Below, piece after piece: positions 31,940 through 41,706 of a stretch of 50,517 nucleotides of DNA. Source of the stretch: Actinomycetota bacterium (GTDB lineage Bacteria > Actinomycetota > CADDZG01 > WHSQ01); NCBI GenBank assembly GCA_013694625.1, contig JACDCD010000065.1:1-50517 (forward strand), written 5' to 3'. Each line of letters starts with the position of its first letter. The first letter of the stretch is position 1. Position numbers and translations under genes: made by a program. The notes under the pieces were generated by a model that ran no database searches, was not told the DNA's origin, and saw only the letters and a program-made list of their open reading frames with translations.

Positions 31940-33073
31940 ATGAAGTTTCGCTGTGAACGAGACGACCTTCTGGGAGCGGTTCAGTTTGCGTCGCGCGCCA
32001 TCTCGAACCGCGCAACGCTACCGGTCTTGTCCGGCTTGCGAATAGAGGCCAACGAAACGGGATCGGTCGGCGTGGCCGCAACCGATCTCGAGCTCACGAT
32101 GCAAACAGCCCTCCAGGCCGGTGTTGACGAGCCGGGGTTGGGAGTGGTACCCGGCCGGCTGTTCAACGAGATAGTGCGGAATCTCGGTTCGGGTCAGGTC
32201 TCGTTGGCGAGCGGCGAAGGTGAGATCGAGATCGCTTCGGGACGAGGGCACTTTCGTGTAAGGACCCTCATGCCCGATGACTACCCGGCTCTTCCGGTGG
32301 AAGAGGGAACGCCGGATTCCATCAGCGTCGAGATGGATTCCGGAGTATTGGCGGGCTCACTTGCCCAGGTGGTCCGGAGCGCATCGTCCGACGAGAGCCG
32401 CCAGGTGCTAACGGGGGTCCTGTGGGAGATAGAACCCGGGCGTCTAACGTTGGCGGCAACCGATTCCTACCGATTGGCGGTCTCTGAGATCGAGGTGGAG
32501 GGCGGTCCCGGAGAGGTGGTCAAGGTCATACTGCCGGCACGCGCCCTCGCCGAGTTGGGCCGCGCCCTTCAAGGCACCGGAGGCCGTGTGAGGACGCTGG
32601 TCAGAGAGAACCTCGTGACTTTTTTCCTCACCACAGGCGGGCAGGAAGGCTCCGGAGGAGAATCTGTGATCGCCTCCCGCTTCATCGAAGGGGAGTTTCC
32701 GAACTACCGCAGGCTCTTGCCGGAGGGCTACCCGAACGCCTTGACGGTGGACCGTGAATCGCTTCTCGAAACCGTGAAGCGTGTAGGGCTGCTGGCGCAG
32801 AACAATCTACCTGTCAAGCTCCGACTGGCCGGCGAGCTCGAGGTCTCAGCCCACACCCCCGACGTCGGTGAGGGCCAGGAGGTCATGGACGCGGAGTACC
32901 GAGGAGAGTCCTTTGTGATCGCATTCAATCCCCAGTTCCTTCACGACGGTGCGTCTGCACTCCGCACCAAACGAGTGGTTCTCGAGGCCGGTGACGGGCT
33001 GAAACCAGCACTCCTCAAAGGAGAGGACGAATCCACCTTCACCTATCTGCTGATGCCGGTGAGACTCTCCTAG
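31940..33073 (+). CDS. dnaN: DNA polymerase III beta subunit (sliding clamp)
   Basis: Ring-shaped processivity clamp. The 377-residue product begins MKFRCERDDLLGAVQFASRA at ATG 31940, with GGGAG seven bases upstream. Three clamp domains are visible, with typical stretches RATLPVLSGLRIEA, FRVRTLMPDDYPALP, TLAATDSYRLAV, FPNYRRLLP and the C-terminal TYLLMPVRLS that forms the peptide-binding pocket. Confidence 0.98.
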   Translation: MKFRCERDDLLGAVQFASRAISNRATLPVLSGLRIEANETGSVGVAATDLELTMQTALQAGVDEPGLGVVPGRLFNEIVRNLGSGQVSLASGEGEIEIASGRGHFRVRTLMPDDYPALPVEEGTPDSISVEMDSGVLAGSLAQVVRSASSDESRQVLTGVLWEIEPGRLTLAATDSYRLAVSEIEVEGGPGEVVKVILPARALAELGRALQGTGGRVRTLVRENLVTFFLTTGGQEGSGGESVIASRFIEGEFPNYRRLLPEGYPNALTVDRESLLETVKRVGLLAQNNLPVKLRLAGELEVSAHTPDVGEGQEVMDAEYRGESFVIAFNPQFLHDGASALRTKRVVLEAGDGLKPALLKGEDESTFTYLLMPVRLS

Positions 33074-33108
33074 TCATTTCTTCTCCTACAGGGCTGGAAG
33101 GCTCCCAC

Positions 33109-34281
33109 GTGCCGGCAAGGAACACCCTGACCGTCGAGCAACTAACGCTGCACGATTTTCGGAATTATCATAACGAAGAAGCACGGTTCGCAACCGGGGT
33201 CAATTTCATCATCGGACAGAACGCTCAGGGGAAAACCAACCTCCTGGAAGCAATCCACTGTCTCAGCGGACTGGGTTCGCCACGCTCGCAAGACGCAGCG
33301 TTGATCCGAGAAGGCGCCGAACGGGCGGTGCTGCATGGGGGCTTGAAACGCGCTACCCGGCGGGTTCAGATCGACATCGAATGGAAGCCCGGGAGGGGAG
33401 CGCGCAGTCTCATCAACGGTTCCCCCCTCCAAGGGACACGAGCCTTAAGCGAAGTCATGGTGTGCGTTTTCTTCGGCCCCGATGATCTTCTTGTGATCAA
33501 AGGCTCACCGGAGGGCCGGAGGAGGCTGCTCGACGATCTGGGCGTGAAGCTCAAACCTGCGCGACACGCCACAGGACGTGAGTGGGAACGGGTGCTCCGG
33601 CAACGGAATGCGTTGTTGAAGAGTTTGCGGGCGACACATCCCAATTCAAAGGAGCGGGGAACGGCTCTCGCGACTTTGGAGGTGTGGGACGAAACCTTCT
33701 GCAGAGCCGGAGCCGCGCTTACCGCCGCCCGGCTCGAGACCCTGTCGTTGTTGTTGCCCTATGCGGCGAAGCGCTATGAGGCGATTGCCGGCGGCGGTTG
33801 CTTCGAAATATCGTATCTGAGCGAGTGGCTGGCAGGAGACGGCGCCGAGGGCCCTCGCCCCGAGAGTGAGCTGCGCGCCGAGCTGACGGTGGCGCTGTCC
33901 TCCATACGTCAGCGCGAGATCGAGCGCGGCATGTCATTGATGGGTCCTCAGCGCGATGATCTGCTGATCCGGCTTACCACTAAAGACGGCGAGGGCGCGC
34001 TGAACGCACGGGTTTACGCATCTCAAGGCGACCAGCGAACCTCGGCCCTCGCCCTCAAGTTGGGTGAACACGACCTGCTTACCGAGGTATTGGGTGTTAC
34101 ACCAGTGTTGTTGCTCGATGACGTGTTCTCAGAATTGGACAACTCTCGTCGTAAATGGCTGGATGAAACGGTCCGTGATATGGGACAGACGATCCTGAGC
34201 TCCGCCGAGCCCGGGGGTGCCGGCGACCTTGAGCCCGACTGCGTACTTCAGATCTCTGGAGGGCGAATCCAGAGTGGATGA
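33109..34281 (+). CDS. recF: DNA replication and repair protein RecF
   Basis: SMC-like ATPase that helps load RecA at gaps. GTG 33109 (GGAAGG seven bases upstream) gives 390 residues. Walker A is GQNAQGKTNLLEAI, the signature region contains ASQGDQRTSALALKLGE, and Walker B is PVLLLDDVFSELDNSRR. It follows dnaN by 35 bp and overlaps dciA by 8 bp. Confidence 0.97.
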   Translation: MPARNTLTVEQLTLHDFRNYHNEEARFATGVNFIIGQNAQGKTNLLEAIHCLSGLGSPRSQDAALIREGAERAVLHGGLKRATRRVQIDIEWKPGRGARSLINGSPLQGTRALSEVMVCVFFGPDDLLVIKGSPEGRRRLLDDLGVKLKPARHATGREWERVLRQRNALLKSLRATHPNSKERGTALATLEVWDETFCRAGAALTAARLETLSLLLPYAAKRYEAIAGGGCFEISYLSEWLAGDGAEGPRPESELRAELTVALSSIRQREIERGMSLMGPQRDDLLIRLTTKDGEGALNARVYASQGDQRTSALALKLGEHDLLTEVLGVTPVLLLDDVFSELDNSRRKWLDETVRDMGQTILSSAEPGGAGDLEPDCVLQISGGRIQSG

Positions 34282-34732
34282 CGAACCGCTTCGACTGAAG
34301 GACGTGCTGAGATCAGAAGGCCACCGGCTCGGAATAGATGCTGCAGTGGAGATTGCGGCAATCTTTTCGCGCTGGCGCCGCATCGTTGGCGATGGTGTGG
34401 CTGCCCACGCTGGGCCAAGCTCGCTTCGCGAGGGTGTGCTGAGAGTCAGGGCGGACTCGCCGGTATGGGCAACCGAGATCTCATATCTCGCTCCCGAGAT
34501 ACAGCGTCGCGCCAACGAGGAAGTGGGCGGGGCGGTTGTGAAGGAAGTGCGAGTGTGGTGGGCACCCGGGGGAACGGAGACTCCTTTACCCACCGCAGGC
34601 TCAAGTGTTGGAGGACGGTCACCGAGCCCAGATGCGGGTTCCCGGGGCCACGGCGGAGACCCGGCAGGCGCCCTCGAACGGGCGCGCCGGGCCTGGCGTC
34701 AAAGGGGTCGCCGCGCACCTGGGCCCCCGTGA
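34274..34732 (+). CDS. dciA: DciA-like protein (DUF721)
   Basis: Member of the DUF721 family, whose DciA members assist loading of DnaB. GTG 34274 is the natural start (VDDEPLRLKDVLRSEG), overlapping recF by 8 bp; 152 residues. The conserved N-terminal domain (about 1-95) contains FSRWRRIVGDGVAAHAGPSSL followed by LRVRADSPVWATEIS, the KH-like fold of the family. The last 55 residues are Pro/Gly/Arg-rich and probably disordered. Same place as Rv0004 in Mycobacterium. Confidence 0.9.
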   Translation: MDDEPLRLKDVLRSEGHRLGIDAAVEIAAIFSRWRRIVGDGVAAHAGPSSLREGVLRVRADSPVWATEISYLAPEIQRRANEEVGGAVVKEVRVWWAPGGTETPLPTAGSSVGGRSPSPDAGSRGHGGDPAGALERARRAWRQRGRRAPGPP

Positions 34733-34852
34733 CCAACGGGTCGCCGGCCGGGGAAAACAGTCTCTTGAATGGTAGTATTGGACCTATGAATCCATGCATA
34801 TCGCGGCGCAATCGGCGCGCCGTTTCCCGCTTGCGTCTGCAGCAAGCATAGG

Positions 34853-36817
34853 ATGAGCTCGACTCCCAGATCCCCTTCGGCGACGTCTTCCGACAGAGGT
34901 AACGGTTCACCGAAACGGCCCACCTACACCGGCCAGGACATCACCGTACTCAAGGGGCTCGAACCGGTTCGCCAGCGACCCGGTATGTACATCGGGACTA
35001 CCGGAAGCCGCGGACTACACCACCTCGTCTACGAGGTAGTGGACAACGCAGTTGATGAGGCCATGGCCGGTTACTGCGACCGCATCATCGTCGAGTTGCT
35101 GGCCGACGGAGGCTGCCGGGTGAGCGATAACGGACGGGGCATCCCTGTCGACGCCCCCCCCGGGCAACGTAAGTCGGCGGTCGAGGTCGTGCTCACAACG
35201 CTGCACGCCGGGGGGAAGTTCGGCGGTAAGGGGTACCAGGTCTCAGGGGGCCTCCACGGAGTCGGAGTCTCCGTGGTGAACGCCCTGTCCGAACGCCTGG
35301 TGATCGAGGTGGCGCGCGACGGGAAGCGCTGGCACCAGGAGTATGAACGAGGCCGTCCTCTGGCCCCCCTGGCGCCGGGAAAGCCCGTCAAACGAACCGG
35401 TACGACGGTGGCTTTCTGGCCGGACCCCGAGATCTTCACCGAAGAGCGAGAGTTCAAGTTCGACACCCTCGTGCAGAGGCTGCGGGAAATGGCTTTCTTG
35501 AACCGCGGCCTCGAGATTCGTCTGGCCGACCGGCGCGTGGAGCCGGCCGAAGAAGAGCAGTTCCGCTACACAGGCGGGATCATTGATTTCGTCAAGCACC
35601 TTAACGCGACGCGCGACCCAATCAACAAGCGAACGGTGTACTTCGAAGCCAAGGGCAGCCAGCATGAGCTCGAGGTGGCGATGCAATGGACAACGGGTTA
35701 CACCGAATCTGTATTTACATTTGCGAACAACATCAATACTCATGAGGGCGGGATGCACGAAGAGGGCTTCCGGCGTTCCTTGACGCGCGTGATCACGTCG
35801 TACGCGCGCTCCAAGGGCATTCTCAAGGAGAAGGACGACCCTCTGGTGGGTGAAGACTGTCGCGAGGGCCTGACGGCGATCGTATCCGTGAAGCTGCAAA
35901 ATCCACAGTTCGAAGGCCAGACCAAGACAAAACTTGGCAACACCGAGATCCGCTCCTTCGTCGAGACTTCGATGAATCAACGATTTGCCGAGTTCATGGA
36001 GGAACATCCGAGTGAGGCTCGGGCGATCTGCAATAAAGCGATTGCGTCGCAACGCGCCCGCCTTGAAGCACGAAAGGCCCGCGAACTGGTGCGGCGCAAG
36101 TCACTGCTCGAGTCGACCACGCTGCCTGGGAAGCTTGCTGACTGCCAAACCCGCGACCCAAAGGAGGCGGAACTACTGATCGTCGAGGGGAATTCGGCGG
36201 GCGGCACCGCAAAGAGCGCCCGCGAACGCAGATACCAGGCAGTCCTCCCGCTGCGCGGGAAGATCCTGAATGTCGAACGCGCGCGGCTTGCCAAGATCCT
36301 CGAGAATAAGGAGATCCAGGCGATCATCACGGCGGTGGGGACCGGGATCGGCGACGAGTTCGACATCACCAAGTGCCGGTATCACAAGATCCTGTCCCTC
36401 GCCGACGCGGACGTCGACGGCTCGCACATCAAGACGCTGCTACTCACATTCTTCTACCGATACATGCCGGAGTTGATCGATGCCGGATATGTCTACGTCG
36501 CCCAACCACCCCTCTACCGGCTTGACTACAAAGGCGAGGCGCACCATTTCAAGAACGACGCCGAACTCGAAGCGTTTCGCGAGAAGAGCAACGGCATCCG
36601 AATGGAGCCCCAGCGTTTCAAGGGCCTTGGAGAGATGAATGACGTGCAGTTGTGGGAAACCACGCTCGACCCCGAAAAAAGAACGCTGCTGAGGGTGACG
36701 ATGGAGGACGCGGCGCTTGCAGAGGAGATCTTCTCGACCCTGATGGGCGAAGACGTGGAGGCTCGCAAGTCGTTCATCCAACGCAACGCCAAAGACATCC
36801 GTTTCCTGGATATCTAG
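34853..36817 (+). CDS. gyrB: DNA gyrase subunit B
   Basis: ATPase subunit of gyrase. The 654 residues have the GHKL ATPase domain ([39 protein letters not shown]), the transducer, and the Toprim domain ([30 protein letters not shown]). In the Toprim EGDSAGG motif the Asp is replaced: here it reads [11 protein letters not shown], with Asn447 at the position of E. coli Asp426, a known quinolone-resistance site. A 120-bp spacer separates it from dciA and carries A/T-rich -10-like sequences (TAGTAT, 34773-34778) plus the stem GCTTGC/GCAAGC before the start. Seven bp separate it from gyrA. Confidence 0.98.
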   Translation: MSSTPRSPSATSSDRGNGSPKRPTYTGQDITVLKGLEPVRQRPGMYIGTTGSRGLHHLVYEVVDNAVDEAMAGYCDRIIVELLADGGCRVSDNGRGIPVDAPPGQRKSAVEVVLTTLHAGGKFGGKGYQVSGGLHGVGVSVVNALSERLVIEVARDGKRWHQEYERGRPLAPLAPGKPVKRTGTTVAFWPDPEIFTEEREFKFDTLVQRLREMAFLNRGLEIRLADRRVEPAEEEQFRYTGGIIDFVKHLNATRDPINKRTVYFEAKGSQHELEVAMQWTTGYTESVFTFANNINTHEGGMHEEGFRRSLTRVITSYARSKGILKEKDDPLVGEDCREGLTAIVSVKLQNPQFEGQTKTKLGNTEIRSFVETSMNQRFAEFMEEHPSEARAICNKAIASQRARLEARKARELVRRKSLLESTTLPGKLADCQTRDPKEAELLIVEGNSAGGTAKSARERRYQAVLPLRGKILNVERARLAKILENKEIQAIITAVGTGIGDEFDITKCRYHKILSLADADVDGSHIKTLLLTFFYRYMPELIDAGYVYVAQPPLYRLDYKGEAHHFKNDAELEAFREKSNGIRMEPQRFKGLGEMNDVQLWETTLDPEKRTLLRVTMEDAALAEEIFSTLMGEDVEARKSFIQRNAKDIRFLDI

Positions 36818-36824
36818 AGAGACA

Positions 36825-39344
36825 ATGGCGAACAGACCTCCATTTCAAGGCGATCTCTCCGGAGACGGGGACCAGCCCGAACGGGGAATCGAAGACATAA
36901 GCCTCGAGGAAGAAGTCCAGACGTCCTTCCTCGAGTATGCAATGTCGGTCATAGTCAGCCGTGCCCTTCCCGACGTGCGCGACGGCCTGAAGCCGGTCGC
37001 ACGGAGGATTCTCTACGCAGCGCTTCAGGCGGGGCTGCGATCCGATCAACGCCGCCGCAAGTGTGCGGCCCTAGTCGGCGAGGTGATGAAGACCTATCAC
37101 CCGCACGGTGATCAGGCGATCTACGACGCGTTGGCCCGGCTTACCCAGGACTTTTCAACGCGTTACCCGCTCATCGACGGACAAGGGAACTTCGGTTCTG
37201 TTGACGGAGACCCTCCGGCGGCGATGCGTTATACAGAGTCCCGGTTGTCCGGCATCGCGATGGAGTTGCTGCGTGATATCGGGGAAGACACGGTCGATTT
37301 CAAGCCGAACTACGACGGGGACGCGCAAGAGCCGGTGGTGCTACCGGCGCGGTTCCCCAACTTGCTGGTGAATGGGTCGATTGGCATCGCCGTGGGGATG
37401 GCCACGAATGTCCCCCCACATAACCTGGGAGAGGTGATCGATGCGATCGTCGAGATCCTCGGGAACACCGAGGTGGCCCAGGACCGGGACAAGATGCTCA
37501 AGCTCGCCCTCAAACACATAAAGGGCCCCGATTTTCCCACCGGCGGCTTGATTCTAGGCAGATCGGGCATTCTCGACGCCTACTCGACGGGACGTGGGTC
37601 GATCAAGATGCGGGCGATATGTGAGATCGAAGAGGGGCCCCGCGGCGCTCCTCGCATCGTCGTGACGGAGCTCCCGTACCAGGTGAACAAGGCGCGGCTC
37701 ACGGTCAAGATCGCGGAGCTGGTGAATGCCAAGGAGGGGAGGTTGGAGGGGATCTCCGATCTGCGCGATGAGTCGTCTCGTGATGGGATGCGATTGGTTA
37801 TCGATCTCAAGCGAACCGCCGTACCCCAGGTGGTGCTCAATTCGCTCTACAAGCGGACTCAAATGCAAGAGAACTTCAATGTGAACATCCTGGCGCTCGT
37901 GGATGATGTACCACGCACGCTCAGTCTCGGCGAGGTCATCGAGCACTACATCAGTCACCAGATCGAAGTCATCGTGCGGCGCACGAGATTCAGGCTCAAC
38001 AAGGCCGAGCAGCGCCTTCACATCGTCGAAGGTCTGATTGTCGCCCTGGACCACATCGACGAGATCGTTGCGCTCATCCGGGCAGCACCCGACGCAGGCG
38101 TCGCCCGCACCGGATTGATCGAGCGATTCGCCCTCAGCGAAACACAGGCTCAACACATCCTGGACATGCCTCTGAGACGACTTACCGGGCTCGAACAGAA
38201 CAAGATCAGAGCAGAGCGGGAAGAGCTGCTCCAGACCATTGCGGAGCTTCGAGCCATCCTGCAGGATCCGGCCAGAGTCAGAGCCATCATCGCCGACGAG
38301 CTGAGAGCGCTCAGGAACAAGTTCGCAGACCCGCGCCGAACCAAGCTCGTTCCGGACGAGGGTGAATTCGATATCGAGGACCTCATCGCGGACGAGGACC
38401 TGGTGATTTCGGTGTCGCGCGACGGTTACATCAAGAGCGTCGCCCTGGACACCTATCGCCGCCAAGGACGTGGCGGCCGAGGGGTGCGGAGCACCGGACT
38501 CAAAGAGGGCGACATCGTTCAGCACCTGGTGATGACCACAGCACATGCATACCTGCTCCTGTTCTCCAGTAGTGGCCGTGTCTACCGGCTCAAGGCCCAT
38601 GAGATACCCAAGCGAGATCGCACGGCGCGTGGTACGGCAGTTGTGAACGTGGTTGCGACTCGCCCCGAAGACAAAGTGGCCGCTGTGATCGACACACGCG
38701 ATTACGAAACCTACAGATTCCTTTTGATTGCAACGAAGCGGGGAATGGTCAAGAAGACACCCTTCCGTGAATACGACTCCTCACGCAAAGAAGGGATCAT
38801 CGCTCTCAATCTGAGGGACGGGGATGAAGTCGTGCATGTCCATCCGACCACCGGAAACAGCGATGTCCTGCTCATCACCAGGAAAGGTAAAGCGATCAGG
38901 TTCTCGGAGAGCACCGTGAGACCGATGGGCCGAACCGCAACAGGTGTCATAGGAGTCCGTTTGGACGACGATGACGAGGTGGTGTCTTGTTGCGTCGTCG
39001 ATGAAGGCGACGAAATCCTCCTTGTTACCGAGCTCGGTTACGGAAAGAGAATGAAGCTGTCATCCTTCCCAAGGAAGGGGCGGGGTGGCAAAGGGGTCAT
39101 CGCAGCGAAGACGACCAGAAGCCGGGGGACAGTCGTGGGCGCCTGCCAGGTCGATCCCGACGACGAGGTTTTCATCATCTCGAGCGATGGGGTCGCGATC
39201 CGCATGCGTGCCGGTTCCATCTCTCGTCAAGGCCGGCCGGCGACAGGTGTGCGGGTGATGAACCTGGACGAAGGCACCAGATTGTCGGCCGTAGCCCCAG
39301 TGGTAGGCGAGAAGGAGAACGGGCAGAGCCAACTGCCCACCTAG
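36825..39344 (+). CDS. gyrA: DNA gyrase subunit A
   Basis: DNA-cleaving subunit of gyrase, 839 residues from ATG 36825. The breakage-reunion domain has RALPDVRDGLKPVARRILYA and the active-site Tyr in AAMRYTE. The quinolone-resistance region reads YHPHGDQAIYDAL: Gln97 stands where E. coli has Ser83, while the following Asp (Asp101, E. coli Asp87) is kept. The C-terminal beta-pinwheel carries a GyrA-box-like YRRQGRGGRGV and six blades. It follows gyrB by 7 bp and is probably co-transcribed. Confidence 0.98.
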   Translation: MANRPPFQGDLSGDGDQPERGIEDISLEEEVQTSFLEYAMSVIVSRALPDVRDGLKPVARRILYAALQAGLRSDQRRRKCAALVGEVMKTYHPHGDQAIYDALARLTQDFSTRYPLIDGQGNFGSVDGDPPAAMRYTESRLSGIAMELLRDIGEDTVDFKPNYDGDAQEPVVLPARFPNLLVNGSIGIAVGMATNVPPHNLGEVIDAIVEILGNTEVAQDRDKMLKLALKHIKGPDFPTGGLILGRSGILDAYSTGRGSIKMRAICEIEEGPRGAPRIVVTELPYQVNKARLTVKIAELVNAKEGRLEGISDLRDESSRDGMRLVIDLKRTAVPQVVLNSLYKRTQMQENFNVNILALVDDVPRTLSLGEVIEHYISHQIEVIVRRTRFRLNKAEQRLHIVEGLIVALDHIDEIVALIRAAPDAGVARTGLIERFALSETQAQHILDMPLRRLTGLEQNKIRAEREELLQTIAELRAILQDPARVRAIIADELRALRNKFADPRRTKLVPDEGEFDIEDLIADEDLVISVSRDGYIKSVALDTYRRQGRGGRGVRSTGLKEGDIVQHLVMTTAHAYLLLFSSSGRVYRLKAHEIPKRDRTARGTAVVNVVATRPEDKVAAVIDTRDYETYRFLLIATKRGMVKKTPFREYDSSRKEGIIALNLRDGDEVVHVHPTTGNSDVLLITRKGKAIRFSESTVRPMGRTATGVIGVRLDDDDEVVSCCVVDEGDEILLVTELGYGKRMKLSSFPRKGRGGKGVIAAKTTRSRGTVVGACQVDPDDEVFIISSDGVAIRMRAGSISRQGRPATGVRVMNLDEGTRLSAVAPVVGEKENGQSQLPT

Positions 39345-39453
39345 GAACGGGTTACTGCAAGGGCATCCCGGCAGGCAGCGCCGGTGTTAGCAACTTGGCA
39401 AGGTTTCGCTCATACTTGGCGGTTGAACAAAGAGCCCGACAGAGGAGAGCTGA

Positions 39454-40062
39454 TTGGTCTCGAAGGAGGATAAGGCCGAGAGGTTCGGTGAGCCGGCCAC
39501 GGTGGTGGAGAAACCAGAGCGGATGCCGGAAGAGCCGCAGGAGCAGCCGGCCGAAGAGCAGCAGGAACCAGCGGCCCGCTCATCCCAATCCCGTGGCTAC
39601 GCCGAGCGAACCGACGTCGTCCCCAGAAGCCCCGAGCTCCTCCCTCTGGGGGCCAACCAGGCGGCCCCTGTGCTTCGTCGTCGAGCGAGCCACAGGGCTC
39701 AGCCGGAGGTTCGCCGGGTCAGACGTACGGTTAGCCATGTCGACCTCTTCAGCGTGCTCAAGGTCTCACTTTTCTACTGGGTCTGCATGTTCGTCCTATG
39801 GCTGTGTTTCGTGGCCGTCGTCTACGGCTTTCTGGACGGCCTGGGGATCTTCCGTCAGATCGAGAAAGCAGCCGCCAACGAAGGCGTGCTGGACCTGAAG
39901 CTCGACATCACACTAGCGGGAGCCGAACGCTGGGCGACCCTGATCGGTGGAACCCTTTCTCTCCTGGGCTCGCTTGCCACCGTCTTCCTGGCCTTCCTCT
40001 ACAATCGCGCAGCCGCCTGGCTGGGCGGGCTCGAGCTCACCTTCGTGGAGCGAGACTTCTAG
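39454..40062 (+). CDS. DUF3566 membrane protein
   Basis: Actinobacterial family always found after gyrA (Rv0007 position). The 202 residues start at TTG 39454, with AGAGGAGAG six bases upstream. A Glu/Pro/Gln-rich disordered N-terminal half (about 1-85) precedes the DUF3566 domain: VRRTVSHVDLFSVLKVSLFYW, first TM (about 108-130), GFLDGLGIFRQIEKAA, second TM (about 165-188) and a short C-terminus. The function is unknown; related proteins have been linked to division and envelope. The spacer from gyrA (109 bp) has no tRNA, unlike Mycobacterium, where ileT and alaT follow. Confidence 0.88.
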   Translation: MVSKEDKAERFGEPATVVEKPERMPEEPQEQPAEEQQEPAARSSQSRGYAERTDVVPRSPELLPLGANQAAPVLRRRASHRAQPEVRRVRRTVSHVDLFSVLKVSLFYWVCMFVLWLCFVAVVYGFLDGLGIFRQIEKAAANEGVLDLKLDITLAGAERWATLIGGTLSLLGSLATVFLAFLYNRAAAWLGGLELTFVERDF

Positions 40063-40085
40063 CACCTTCGGAACCCTCCGGTTCG

Positions 40086-40439
40086 TCAACCTTCGTCTGT
40101 CCGGACGAACACCCGGACCGCATAACCGTTTTTCGGATCTACCTGGGCGAGGTAGGCGTCCGGACGCCACCCCAGTATCTCCTCGAACTGGTCCACGAAA
40201 TCATCTGCAGTGGCGCTGTGGATCGCCTGGTGGTGAGATACGACCGCCGCGACGTGATCGCGCTCTGTCAAGGTCCGGTCGGCGACGGTGAGGCTGTCGA
40301 CAGACAACACTGTGATCACAAAAGGGGCGCTGTCGCTGACCGAGACTCGTACGGAGCTCGGCCCCCTCCCGTAAAAATCCCGTTCGAGCTTCATTACGGC
40401 TTCGGCGAGAGCGGCCCGCTGGTCTCTGGTCACCTCCAT
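40086..40439 (-). CDS. DUF2294 family protein
   Basis: A 117-residue soluble protein, convergent with DUF3566. The stretch FYGRGPSSVRVSVSDSAP, the LTVADRTLTE segment, and the C-terminal WRPDAYLAQVDPKNGYAVRV are characteristic of DUF2294, whose role is unknown. The 257 bp between its start and the cysteine dioxygenase gene form a divergent promoter region; TATGAT at 40638-40643 on the plus strand is a possible -10 element there, and nothing else is recognised. Confidence 0.82.
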   Translation of the reverse strand: MEVTRDQRAALAEAVMKLERDFYGRGPSSVRVSVSDSAPFVITVLSVDSLTVADRTLTERDHVAAVVSHHQAIHSATADDFVDQFEEILGWRPDAYLAQVDPKNGYAVRVFVRTDEG

Positions 40440-40696
40440 GTATCACTCATCCTAACCAGCCACTCCGACCCATGGCGGAAGGTCCATAAGGGGGCGTTGG
40501 GTGTAAGGTAAGCAGGCCGGGCCCGGACTTCGGTTGACGGGGTGAGGGACCGGTCTGACGACGAACCGCACGGGCGGCCTGTTGCATTACTGTCGCATCG
40601 GCCGGACGGCGGTTAGGCCCAGGAGGTCGCGTCTGGCTATGATCATCGCCGGTTGGTGGTCGGTACGAGATCTCCTGAAGAGGTAGGAGGTCTGTA

Positions 40697-41242
40697 ATGC
40701 GCACCGCCGAAGCGACGCCTGAAGAGGCCATCGCGACCCTGGTTCGATCTCTGGATTTGAGCCCACATCGGCTGGCAGGGGATGAGTTGACCCAGCTCGT
40801 GGGCATCTTCGCCGATGCGCACGAACTGTGGCGGCCTCTTGTTCAGCACATCCCCTCCGAACGCTGGTACAGGCGTCTGTACAGGACCGCCGGCTTCGAG
40901 GTCTGGTTGTTGGGCTGGGATGCTGCCCAGGACACCAAGATCCACGACCATGGAGGATCGTCCGGCGCCATCTATGTCGCGGAGGGAGCGCTGGTCGAGT
41001 ACCACAGCGACCGCGACCGGCAGGGCCCAATGCTGCGTGTACGCCACCGACACGGCAGGAGCCGCGCGTTCGGTCCTTCCTATGTCCACAACCTCGGCAA
41101 TGAGGGCCCTGGGTTTGCGACGAGCTTGCATGCCTACTCACCTCCACTGACGAAGATGAACTACTACCGGTGCACCTTAGATGGGGGCCTCGAGCTCGAC
41201 CACACTCTCGAGGTCGAGGGGCCCGAACGCAGTGCTTCGTGA
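40697..41242 (+). CDS. Cysteine dioxygenase-type thiol dioxygenase
   Basis: Cupin iron enzyme oxidising a thiol, most likely cysteine, to its sulfinate. ATG 40697 follows AGGAGG by six bases; 181 residues. The iron ligands are His-x-His in KIHDHGGSSG and a later His in LHAYSPPL. The Tyr in the following segment (TKMNYYR) sits where the active-site Tyr is found in the family. The residue next to the first motif is Gly rather than the Cys that forms the Cys-Tyr crosslink in animals, as in other bacterial members. An Arg in RRLYRT may bind the substrate carboxylate. It overlaps the rhodanese gene by 11 bp. Confidence 0.88.
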   Translation: MRTAEATPEEAIATLVRSLDLSPHRLAGDELTQLVGIFADAHELWRPLVQHIPSERWYRRLYRTAGFEVWLLGWDAAQDTKIHDHGGSSGAIYVAEGALVEYHSDRDRQGPMLRVRHRHGRSRAFGPSYVHNLGNEGPGFATSLHAYSPPLTKMNYYRCTLDGGLELDHTLEVEGPERSAS

Positions 41243-41678
41243 GGAGGCGCCGGTAAAGACAGTCGCTCAGCTTCTCGCTGCCGCCCGCGAGCGCCTGCAC
41301 CGAGTCACCCCACGGCAAGCTGTTGCAGCAGCCGAAGGCGGCGCGCTTCTTGTTGACATCAGATTGTCCGAGGAGCGCCTGGCCCAGGGGGCGATACCCG
41401 GCGCGCTCATAATCTCGCGTAACCACCTCGAATGGCGTCTCGATCCGACCTGCGATGCCCGCATACCGCAGGCGACCGGTTATGACCGCCAGATCATCGT
41501 CTTCTGCGTGGAGGGGTATACGTCCAGCCTCGCCGCGGCGGCACTTCAGGACATGGGCTTTTCGAATGCCACGGATCTGGATGGAGGTTTCAGGGCGTGG
41601 GCCAGGGACGGTTTACCGATTCAGCGATCCGCCTCCTTACGGGAGCACGAGGCGGAGACCGCCATCCACACGATGTAG
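41232..41678 (+). CDS. Rhodanese-like sulfurtransferase
   Basis: Single rhodanese domain of 148 residues. The active-site loop is FCVEGYTSSLAAAAL with the catalytic Cys; the CH2A-like and C-terminal motifs are LLVDIRLSEERLAQGAIPGA and DLDGGFRAWARDGLP. Start: GTG 41232 overlaps the previous stop but lacks a ribosome-binding site, while AGGAGG ends five bases before an in-frame GTA codon (41253), so a rare start there cannot be excluded. Pairing with the dioxygenase is common in actinobacteria and suggests a sulfur-handling step next to cysteine oxidation. Confidence 0.88.
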   Translation: MLREEAPVKTVAQLLAAARERLHRVTPRQAVAAAEGGALLVDIRLSEERLAQGAIPGALIISRNHLEWRLDPTCDARIPQATGYDRQIIVFCVEGYTSSLAAAALQDMGFSNATDLDGGFRAWARDGLPIQRSASLREHEAETAIHTM

Positions 41679-41706
41679 GCACGGTTCGAGCATCTATCCT
41701 TAGGTG

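Noticed and set aside
39395-39416. Promoter TTGGCA / CATACT before DUF3566
   Set aside because: The elements are only 10 bp apart, too close for a sigma-70-type promoter.
39345-39453. tRNA genes after gyrA, expected from Mycobacterium (ileT, alaT)
   Set aside because: No cloverleaf or T-loop motif (GGTTCGAnTCC) is visible here or after DUF3566.
40063-40085. Terminator between DUF3566 and DUF2294
   Set aside because: GAACC/GGTTC (40071-40084) is only a 5-bp stem and is too weak to call.
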